A DNA stretch of 44,143 nucleotides from a virus: IMG/VR virus record IMGVR_UViG_3300031951_000346, positions 1-44,143 of that record. One strand, written 5' to 3'. Shown here piece after piece: positions 39,298 to 44,143 of the stretch. How positions within the stretch are numbered: position 1 is the first letter of the stretch; each line of letters opens with the position of its first letter. A model generated the notes under the pieces. It was not told the origin of the DNA and made no database searches. It was given only the letters and a program-made list of their open reading frames with translations. Made by a program: the position numbers and the translations under genes.

Positions 39298-39639
39298 TTA
39301 AAACCAAGTGGCCACGTTAAAAAACATTCGGCGCTTAGGTTTTGGTTCGCGCTCACTCCAGTCTGGCACATGAAGCTGACCACGATATGGTTGCATATCA
39401 AGCGCGACAGCTTTTCCATTTCTCTCAATTTTGATTATATCAAGGTTGTCTGGCATCCCGCCCCGCGAATTAAGAATATTGTCAAAATTATTATCATGAG
39501 CGCTGTATTCTGGCCCTTGCCACACCAGTCTTGTGTAAGAAAAATGCTCTCGATACTCGTCTGATATAACAAGCACATCTCCGCGCCGTAACAACCCATC
39601 ACAAATAAACTTTTTCACTGTTGGTAGCACTTCAGTCAT
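39298..39639 (-). CDS. Member 3 of the PTVPEFL...RIERNG paralogous family
   Basis: ATG 39639 follows an AGGA site, giving 113 residues; a start further upstream lies inside the preceding gene. The core is LPTVKKFICDGLLRRGDVLV, then SDEYREHFSYTRLVWQGPEY, NNFDNILNSRGGMPDNLDII and KIERNGKAVALDMQPYRG. The ending differs from the other members by a 20-residue extension rich in basic residues. It overlaps the next member by eight bases, a tandem duplication. The function is unknown. Confidence 0.6.
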   Translation of the reverse strand: MTEVLPTVKKFICDGLLRRGDVLVISDEYREHFSYTRLVWQGPEYSAHDNNFDNILNSRGGMPDNLDIIKIERNGKAVALDMQPYRGQLHVPDWSEREPKPKRRMFFNVATWF

Positions 39640-39934
39640 TGTATTCCTGCCCCTTTGCAACCACCTTGCCATTTCGCTCAATGCGGATTATGTGGGTCGA
39701 TAATTTGCATCCATTTCTAGAAAAAAGATACCAGCCTCTTTCTGAAAAATTACCAAAATCAGTTGTTTCAATTGGGTGGTTCTTGTATAAGCCTCGCTCT
39801 GTGAATTCTGTTTGCCCAAAGCGATTCAAAACCAGAATATCCCCTCTTTGCACACCATTACGCAAAAACTCCGGCACCGTTGGCAGCCGTGACTGCTTGC
39901 GCTGGGATAGGTGTTTTAGATATTGGATCATCAC
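39632..39934 (-). CDS. Member 4 of the PTVPEFL...RIERNG paralogous family
   Basis: This 100-residue protein starts ATG at 39934, overlapping the stop of the dUTPase fusion (ATGA). The core is clean: LPTVPEFLRNGVQRGDILVL, then NRFGQTEFTERGLYKNHPIE, TTDFGNFSERGWYLFSRNG and THIIRIERNGKVVAKGQEYN. This is the shortest full member and shows the family best. Basic residues are frequent at the start (KHLSQRKQSR). The function is unknown; nucleic-acid binding is possible given the Arg/Asn-rich end but unproven. Confidence 0.65.
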   Translation of the reverse strand: MMIQYLKHLSQRKQSRLPTVPEFLRNGVQRGDILVLNRFGQTEFTERGLYKNHPIETTDFGNFSERGWYLFSRNGCKLSTHIIRIERNGKVVAKGQEYND

Positions 39935-40680
39935 GCCACCCCCGTCGAGCCAAAGCCGCCCGTTCGTTCTGTTTCGTCAAGTTCATCGACCTGTTCAAGC
40001 ACAACTTCTGGCAGTTTGATGATTTTCATCTGGGCGATGCGGTCGTCAGGCTCAACAATAAAGTCACGGATGCCGCTGTTGTATAGAATAACGCCAATCT
40101 CGCCGCGATAATCACTATCAATCAGGCCGGGGCTGTTGGTGATGGTGATCCCATACTTCAACGCAAGGCCGGATCGTGGTTGTATCTCGCCAGCGTATCC
40201 GGCGGGAATTGCCATTGCCAAGCCGGTCTTGATTAGACGTTGCTCCCCCGGCGGTATCAAGTCACCCTCCAAAGCCGCCAGGTCAAAAGCCGCACTGCCA
40301 GCCGTGGCGTATTGCGGCATCTTGGCGCGTGGGTCTAAGATTTTGACTTTTACGGTGGGGGTCATTATCGATGGTTTGTTCTCAAGATCATTAAGGCAGT
40401 TGTTAACCATTGTGATGATGTCCTCGTCCCATCTGAGTAAATGATCGACTCGCGCAATGCTACTCATGATCGTGGTGTGATTGCGGCCTGACAGCGCCTT
40501 GGCAATCCGTGTTAGAGAATACCCTATTTTCCGGTAGGCAATCCAGCACGCAATGTGCCTAGCTTCCGAAACGCATTTTGTCCGGTTTCGTTCAACAATC
40601 AGTGTTTTGTCAATGCCGGTGTTTTGAGCCACCACCGACAAAATCGTGTCAAACTTCCTGCGCGGCGCGTGGGTTGTCAT
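39931..40680 (-). CDS. dut: DnaA domain IV fused to dUTPase
   Basis: This 249-residue protein has two parts. Residues 25-82 match the DNA-binding domain IV of DnaA (ARHIACWIAYRKIGYSLTRI, then AKALSGRNHTTIMSSIARV), including the GRNHTT signature. Residues 106-249 are a complete trimeric-type dUTPase with all five motifs: AGSAAFDL, PRSGLA, GLIDSDYRGEIG, RIAQMKI and RTGGFGSTG. The dUTPase keeps uracil out of DNA and makes dUMP. No ribosome-binding site precedes M106 (ATG 40365), so a fused protein is the likely product. The DnaA part could bind DnaA boxes at host or phage origins. I know of no such fusion as a named family. Confidence 0.85.
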   Translation of the reverse strand: MTTHAPRRKFDTILSVVAQNTGIDKTLIVERNRTKCVSEARHIACWIAYRKIGYSLTRIAKALSGRNHTTIMSSIARVDHLLRWDEDIITMVNNCLNDLENKPSIMTPTVKVKILDPRAKMPQYATAGSAAFDLAALEGDLIPPGEQRLIKTGLAMAIPAGYAGEIQPRSGLALKYGITITNSPGLIDSDYRGEIGVILYNSGIRDFIVEPDDRIAQMKIIKLPEVVLEQVDELDETERTGGFGSTGVA

Positions 40681-40683
40681 TGC

Positions 40684-40833
40684 TCAAAACTCCCTCAATG
40701 TGTCTGTAAACTTAACCGGTGTTTTAAGCCCGTCAAGAAACGCCTCGATGTTCTTCAACTTGCTCTTGCTGCGGAACCCGTCCGTTATTAGGCGGCGCAG
40801 TTCGGCCTCTTGTTCTGGGGTCATGCGAGTCAT
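40684..40833 (-). CDS. Small protein of unknown function
   Basis: ATG 40833 follows a strong GGAGGGG site, giving 49 residues. The sequence is helical and charged (MTPEQEAELRRLITDGFRSK, then NIEAFLDGLKTP). It overlaps the stop of the small membrane gene upstream (ATGA) and ends three bases before the DnaA-dUTPase gene. No family is recognised. Confidence 0.55.
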   Translation of the reverse strand: MTRMTPEQEAELRRLITDGFRSKSKLKNIEAFLDGLKTPVKFTDTLREF

Positions 40834-41009
40834 GGTTTTGCCCCTCCACAAGCTGGTTTCAATAATACCGCGCACACCGCCGGGTCAACTTTCCCGGCAA
40901 TGCAGGTGTTGAATTTCTTTTCAGCCCCAGTTGGTGAGAATGCAGCAAGGGCAAAGAGTGCAAACACGAAGATTAAGGCCCAGACAATGGCCCAGCCAAA
41001 TTCATCCAT
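40830..41009 (-). CDS. Small single-span membrane protein
   Basis: This 59-residue frame starts ATG at 41009, overlapping the ATPase stop by one base (TAATG). Residues 5-25 form a membrane span (WAIVWALIFVFALFALAAF). The tail holds three Cys (TCIAGKVDPAVCAVLLKPAC) that could form disulfides in the periplasm. Coupling at both ends supports it. The function is unknown. Confidence 0.55.
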   Translation of the reverse strand: MDEFGWAIVWALIFVFALFALAAFSPTGAEKKFNTCIAGKVDPAVCAVLLKPACGGAKP

Positions 41010-41548
41010 TACCTTACCTCCACGCCTTCCTTGGTCAATGCAGCTAGCTGCTGTGCTTCATAGCTTCTGGCAATGATCTTACCATTATCACGATCCAAAG
41101 CACTTTGCCCCAGTCGGAAACACACCCCTTCAAGCCGCCCTTCATACTCACACGCCACTTTTGCAAATGCCGTGACGCAATCCCAGCTGTGGGTAGCGAC
41201 AAAGATTTGAAGGTTTTTTTCAACACATTCGGCAAAAATGTGTTGCCACGCGCCCTCAAATTTAGACCAGTGAAGCCCGTTGCGCTCCATCTCGTCAACC
41301 AAGCGTATTTTGCAATGTGGTGTGTAATCAAAAATATACTCCCAATTGTGGGTGATATTGGCTTCTGAATTTACCCACCACGCTGCTTCTGCGTTATAAT
41401 AATTTGGTGGTTCTGTCTCCAGCCACTCAAGCAACCGGGTCTTGCCGCTGTCGTTATCTCCGACAATCAGATTGACATCTCCGCACTTGACGGAAAAATC
41501 CTTGAACGGTGCAAAGTCGGCTATGTGTATTTCTTCAATGTGTTTCAT
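41009..41548 (-). CDS. ABC/OLD-type mini-ATPase
   Basis: This 179-residue protein has the N-terminal strand IADFAPFKDFSVKCG and Walker A GDNDSGKTRL (residues 30-39), as in SMC, RecF and OLD-like ATPases. A Walker B-like LVDEMERNGLHW lies around residue 85 and the H-loop FVATHSWDCV near residue 117. The signature region and the coiled-coil or lobe insert are missing, so the protein is only the head of an ABC ATPase. Phages carry such short ATPases in early operons. A recombination or anti-defence role is possible. It overlaps the upstream gene by four bases. Confidence 0.7.
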   Translation of the reverse strand: MKHIEEIHIADFAPFKDFSVKCGDVNLIVGDNDSGKTRLLEWLETEPPNYYNAEAAWWVNSEANITHNWEYIFDYTPHCKIRLVDEMERNGLHWSKFEGAWQHIFAECVEKNLQIFVATHSWDCVTAFAKVACEYEGRLEGVCFRLGQSALDRDNGKIIARSYEAQQLAALTKEGVEVR

Positions 41549-41889
41549 TCTTTCTCTCCTTCGTATTTTGGCGAGGCGGCCTCTTTTCCAGCCTGGTCAA
41601 TCAGTCGCAGCAATTCGTTTATGTTATCCATGGCGCATCTCTCAATCTCCCCATCAAAATCATCATCTTCATCGTAAGAAAACACTCCCCAGTGCGGGCC
41701 AAGACTATCGTCAACCGTAAGGTAAACGCAGACTAATTTACTGGCTGATTTTTTAACGCAATATCGAATTAAAGCCCCATTAAAAGAAGGCATGATTGCC
41801 ACTTTCCAATCAGCGGGAAACTGAATAAAAGGAATCTTTGGTGCCCATTCTCGCCAAAAATTTTCTATTTCAACTGGTATTTTCATCAT
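41545..41889 (-). CDS. Small protein of unknown function
   Basis: This 114-residue protein overlaps both neighbours by four bases. It is acidic in the C-terminal half (SYDEDDDFDGEIERCAMDNI) with a helical end (NELLRLIDQAGKEAAS). The N-terminal half has strand-like segments (PFIQFPADWKVAIMPSFNGA, KLVCVYLTVDDS). It directly precedes the mini-ATPase gene and may work with it. No family is recognised. Confidence 0.55.
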   Translation of the reverse strand: MMKIPVEIENFWREWAPKIPFIQFPADWKVAIMPSFNGALIRYCVKKSASKLVCVYLTVDDSLGPHWGVFSYDEDDDFDGEIERCAMDNINELLRLIDQAGKEAASPKYEGEKE

Positions 41890-42140
41890 TTTGTCCTTTC
41901 AAGCGTAAGCCTATGATTTCGGCACAAGTATTGTAAAAGTCCCCAGAAAGATTTATAGGGCAAATTTTTAGGGCCTGGCTCCCAGAGCGAATTGCTTCGA
42001 TCAAAATAAACCCAGATTCCATCTTCTTTTCTTAGCCAACTACCAGGGAAGCCTTGCTCCATAAACGATTTTACGCATTCCTTGGGTGTGTTGCCCTCAC
42101 CAACAACAGTGCTGCCATTCATAAACAACGTGTATTTCAT
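41886..42140 (-). CDS. Small protein of unknown function
   Basis: ATG 42140 follows GAGGG, giving 84 residues; an upstream in-frame ATG lies within the preceding gene. The sequence KYTLFMNGSTVVGEGNTPKE, then ECVKSFMEQGFPGSWLRKED and an aromatic C-terminus (YKSFWGLLQYLCRNHRLTLE) suggest a small alpha/beta fold. Its start overlaps the ASCH-like gene's stop. The function is unknown. Confidence 0.55.
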   Translation of the reverse strand: MKYTLFMNGSTVVGEGNTPKECVKSFMEQGFPGSWLRKEDGIWVYFDRSNSLWEPGPKNLPYKSFWGLLQYLCRNHRLTLERTK

Positions 42141-42844
42141 CACTTCACCCTCTCGAAAGACAAAGCCCAGACCCATGGATTGGCGTCCCAGCTTTTGACC
42201 GGGTCGTTGCCGTAAATGGATTGCCAAAGATGCTTAAACGCGTTTCTGGCTGTGACATATCTTGCAAATGTTTCTGTTCCTGTTTTAACAGGAACCCCGG
42301 TGTAAAAATATCCATCTGAGCCTTGAACAATCCCCTCAGCGATAGCGTCTGCCTCGCTAATGTTGCGCAACCGCTCAACGCGAATGTCGGTGATCCGTAG
42401 GGTGATCCGGCTGGCCCAGCGGGGCATGTGAATAGATGGTTTCCATTGGCTTTTATCAATCAGAAAGCCATCACCATCACACCATTGAAAGTGACCATCG
42501 GCTGCATAAACTACAGCTTTTGAAAACGGCATGTCGCCCACTTGAATGTGTGGCCGGCCAGGCCAGTTGTCTTGATTTTCAACATTTATCGCAACTGCCC
42601 AAGTTTCGCGCACCCAAAGATGGTCGCCCGGTTTGCCGTATGGGCATTTTTTGGCCAGTTCTTCTGGTGTAAAACCATCCTCGTATTTTTTCCAATTTAA
42701 CACCCATTCTGGTTCGTCATAATTTGCCTCAAAGCCAGAATCTATGACGGGCCGCGGCAATATCACCAGCCGCGTCATTTTCTTGATGTTTGCCAACACA
42801 GCACGAACCATCGGCGCGTTGAATGATATTGGTTTTTCTTTCAT
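42140..42844 (-). CDS. ASCH/PUA-like phage protein
   Basis: ATG 42844 follows GAGGGG, giving 234 residues. The start ISFNAPMVRAVLANIKKMTR, then CPYGKPGDHLWVRETWAVAI, and the end SWDANPWVWALSFERVK match a common phage protein family with an ASCH-like beta-barrel of the PUA fold. A further conserved block is SIHMPRWASRITLRITDIRV, followed by RLRNISEADAIAEGI. ASCH proteins bind RNA or modified nucleotides, and some cut RNA. The exact role of the phage type is not established. It overlaps the membrane gene upstream. Confidence 0.7.
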   Translation of the reverse strand: MKEKPISFNAPMVRAVLANIKKMTRLVILPRPVIDSGFEANYDEPEWVLNWKKYEDGFTPEELAKKCPYGKPGDHLWVRETWAVAINVENQDNWPGRPHIQVGDMPFSKAVVYAADGHFQWCDGDGFLIDKSQWKPSIHMPRWASRITLRITDIRVERLRNISEADAIAEGIVQGSDGYFYTGVPVKTGTETFARYVTARNAFKHLWQSIYGNDPVKSWDANPWVWALSFERVK

Positions 42845-43062
42845 CACTTCCCCTCTCCTTTCCCGCAAACCTGATCGCCGTTTGGCAATAGTCGCGGGGT
42901 CATTGTTGTGCCGTAAATCAGATACTCGCACCCGGTCGGCGGGTCGGTGGCGATGGTGATTTTTGGCTCGGATGGCTTATCACCAGCCCCAAGCCGTAAA
43001 TATGCGGTGCCAATAAGGCATACAGACAGCAGCGCGATCAAAAACCTTTCCCATGTCATCAC
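42844..43062 (-). CDS. Membrane-anchored protein with DUF6440-like C-terminus
   Basis: This 72-residue protein starts at ATG 43062 (or 43059). One membrane span lies at residues 6-24 (RFLIALLSVCLIGTAYLRLG). The tail ITIATDPPTGCEYLIYGTTM, then TPRLLPNGDQVCGKGE matches the tail of the protein at 30378-30599, which also has a membrane span. So the phage has two members of this small family far apart. The function is unknown; the two Cys could pair outside the membrane. Confidence 0.6.
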   Translation of the reverse strand: MMTWERFLIALLSVCLIGTAYLRLGAGDKPSEPKITIATDPPTGCEYLIYGTTMTPRLLPNGDQVCGKGEGK

Positions 43063-43370
43063 CCCATCCCCTCGTCTAAAATCTGCTGTTTCTTGATCTT
43101 CAAGAAAGCATAATAGGCAATATCATTGCTGTATGGGGCCAGAAGATCGTCAAGCCGTTGCTGAACTGCCTCTTTCTGTTCTGGGCTGGCATCCTTGTTT
43201 TCATACAGGATTTCATAATATTCTTCGGCTGTTTTCCACATCTCAGCGTTTGAAGCTTGCTTCATGTCCCAGATGGTCTGCATGACCTCTACCGCCCCTT
43301 CTGCACAGGGCTTTTCGATGTATCGCCTGACGATTGCGTCAAATTTTGCGATGTCTTCTTCTCTCATCAC
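43059..43370 (-). CDS. Small helical protein of unknown function
   Basis: This 103-residue protein starts at ATG 43370 (or 43367). It is nearly all helical (EDIAKFDAIVRRYIEKPCAE, then AEEYYEILYENKDASPEQKE), ending ILDEGMG. The final EGMG is coded by the repeated junction element with the ribosome-binding site of the next gene. No family is recognised. Confidence 0.55.
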   Translation of the reverse strand: MMREEDIAKFDAIVRRYIEKPCAEGAVEVMQTIWDMKQASNAEMWKTAEEYYEILYENKDASPEQKEAVQQRLDDLLAPYSNDIAYYAFLKIKKQQILDEGMG

Positions 43371-43633
43371 CCCATCCCCTCGTTGTTCATTGCGGCCAGT
43401 TTTTCTAATTCTTCTTTAGCCCCTCTCAACCCTTGGCGAGTTGCAAGCGCCCCATAATATGGAATCCGCTCGGCTCCGTCATATTCACCCATGGCCTCAC
43501 CAATCAATATCCAAGAGGGCGCATATTTTTTTATTTCCCGGCCAAGACGTGCCTCTTTGAAGCCAAAAATATCGGCACCATCCTTAAGGCCAAGTAAAAA
43601 CTCAAAATGTTCTTTGTTCAGATTTTTCATCAC
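43367..43633 (-). CDS. Small protein of unknown function
   Basis: This 88-residue protein starts at ATG 43633 (or 43630) and overlaps both neighbours. It has an N-terminal helix (NKEHFEFLLGLKDGADIFGF), a Tyr/Gly-rich middle (IGEAMGEYDGAERIPYYGAL) and an end LEKLAAMNNEGMG shared in style with the next protein upstream (AEIAAMDNEGME). The shared end is due to the repeated junction. The function is unknown. Confidence 0.55.
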   Translation of the reverse strand: MMKNLNKEHFEFLLGLKDGADIFGFKEARLGREIKKYAPSWILIGEAMGEYDGAERIPYYGALATRQGLRGAKEELEKLAAMNNEGMG

Positions 43634-43977
43634 TCCATCCCCTCGTTGTCCATTGCGGCTATTTCCGCATCAATAATTTCATTACAAGCAGCCCTGATTT
43701 GAGCAATTGCAGCATCGCACCGCTCTTGGTGGTTTTCGCCCCAAAACTTCTGCCCTTGAATCCACTGGCTGCCCGGCATTGACCACTTGTAAAGAAACAC
43801 AGAGCGGTCGGCCCCATCTCCCTTGTTTGGTCTGCCCCGAAAGATAGAAAGAACCCTTTTTTTGTGTCTGATTTTGGCAATTAGATTATTAACATAAAGG
43901 TTTTCATTTTTTATCTTTTCGTCCGGCGTGCGCTGTTTATTGCCGTGCTTTCTTCTTGCTCTCGGTTTTCCTAACAT
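43630..43977 (-). CDS. Basic small protein of unknown function
   Basis: ATG 43977 is the first start after the GapR stop, giving 115 residues; longer frames run antiphase through the gapR gene and are rejected. The N-terminus is very basic (LGKPRARRKHGNKQRTPDEK, then NLIAKIRHKKRVLSIFRGRP), suggesting nucleic-acid binding. The C-terminal part is mixed (SQWIQGQKFWGENHQERCDA, then IIDAEIAAMDNEGME). AGG sequences precede the start at close spacing. The family is unknown. Confidence 0.5.
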   Translation of the reverse strand: MLGKPRARRKHGNKQRTPDEKIKNENLYVNNLIAKIRHKKRVLSIFRGRPNKGDGADRSVFLYKWSMPGSQWIQGQKFWGENHQERCDAAIAQIRAACNEIIDAEIAAMDNEGME

Positions 43978-44002
43978 CCTATAGCCTAACCTTCCCACGT
44001 CA

Positions 44003-44143
44003 TCACCCCATCCCCAGCGCGTTCTTGTAAAGCTCGACCAATTGCTCTTGCTCTTGGCGGGTGGCTTTGTCCAGTTTGCGCAGTTTGATAATCTCGCGCA
44101 TAACTTTAACGATGTAGCCTTCACCCTTGGCCTCGGCGTAAAC
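44003..44143 (-). CDS. gapR: GapR-like (DUF2312) nucleoid protein, C-terminal part
   Basis: Only the last 46 residues are in the window; the gene runs off the right edge. VYAEAKGEGYIVKVMREIIK, then LRKLDKATRQEQEQLVELYK and the end NALGMG match the C-terminus of GapR/DUF2312 (EVFAEAKxxGFDxKxLRxxIxLRK, then a helix ending LYxxALGM). GapR is an alphaproteobacterial protein that binds overtwisted DNA ahead of replication forks and transcription. Phages of alphaproteobacteria often carry a copy, probably to handle their own DNA. The stop is part of the junction repeat. Confidence 0.85.
   Translation of the reverse strand, partial: VYAEAKGEGYIVKVMREIIKLRKLDKATRQEQEQLVELYKNALGMG

Larger units (their letters stand above)
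43056..44019 (-). repeat. Repeated gene-junction element coding the ribosome-binding site and start
   Basis: The plus-strand sequence TCATCACCCCATCCCCTCGT occurs at 43056-43075 and 43364-43383. It recurs with one mismatch at 43627-43646, and its first 16 bases recur at 44000-44015. On the minus strand it contains GAGGGG, the stop TGA and the next gene's ATGA, so it acts as a ribosome-binding and coupling cassette. The copies at 43364 and 43627 extend to about 35 similar bases. Confidence 0.75.

Noticed and set aside
40365-40680. Separate genes for the DnaA domain and the dUTPase
   Set aside because: The frame is continuous and no ribosome-binding site precedes the internal Met; a fusion is the simpler reading, though not proven.
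43978-44124. N-terminal extension of the basic protein through the gapR region
   Set aside because: The bases code the GapR C-terminus in another frame with a clear family match.
1-44143. Window as a complete circular or circularly permuted genome
   Set aside because: Joining the right edge to the left edge does not continue the GapR-like N-terminus in frame, and replication genes are missing.

Overview
The window is part of the genome of a tailed phage of podovirus type. It has a terminase pair, a portal with no head-tail joining or tape-measure genes after it, an N4-gp56-like major capsid protein, adaptor and nozzle-like proteins, several fibre proteins and a 2298-residue ejection protein. 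The host is very probably an alphaproteobacterium. The window encodes two GcrA-like proteins, the C-terminal end of a GapR (DUF2312) protein and a DnaA domain IV, the first two being alphaproteobacterial cell-cycle or nucleoid families, and GANTC sites look scarce in the part I counted. Both edges cut genes and no DNA polymerase, helicase or integrase is present, so the genome is larger than the window.

Layout. Positions 1-1282 hold small leftward genes (zinc-ribbon, HTH, membrane, LPD29). Positions 1283-1759 are a control region with divergent promoters and a repeated 19-bp dyad. Positions 1760-27810 are one long rightward late block in the order packaging, head, adaptor and nozzle, fibres, ejection proteins, giant ejection protein, fibres, coiled-coil membrane protein, endolysin. 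Most of these genes overlap by 1-14 bases and look translationally coupled. A two-way terminator at 27882-27917 ends the block. Positions 28025-31286 are small leftward genes, two tRNA genes (Met-type CAU and Thr UGU) and a candidate structured RNA. Positions 31512-32408 run rightward and carry an Rz/Rz1 spanin pair and a membrane protein, cut off from the endolysin by the leftward block. Positions 32346-34754 are an AT-rich leftward cargo of bacterial defence origin: an ABC-3C middle component, a DUF2326 ATPase and the first 149 residues of a type I restriction HsdR. Positions 34755-44143 are a long leftward early-type operon of small regulators, an RNA ligase, a GH18-like protein, a DnaA-domain/dUTPase fusion, an ABC-type mini-ATPase, an ASCH-like protein and many unknowns. 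A lone rightward HTH gene at 39030 sits beside a divergent promoter pair with a palindrome in each spacer.

How the parts may work together. Late genes build the particle and lyse the cell. The leftward operons look like early host-takeover functions. GcrA, DnaA domain IV and GapR types together suggest interference with the host cell-cycle circuit. The tRNAs plus RNA ligase suggest tRNA supply or repair, and the defence fragment suggests acquired competition with other phages or simply passenger DNA. Most striking are the defence cargo and its junction, the cell-cycle mimic set, a four-member unnamed paralogous family, the structured RNA beside the tRNAs, and the two operator systems.
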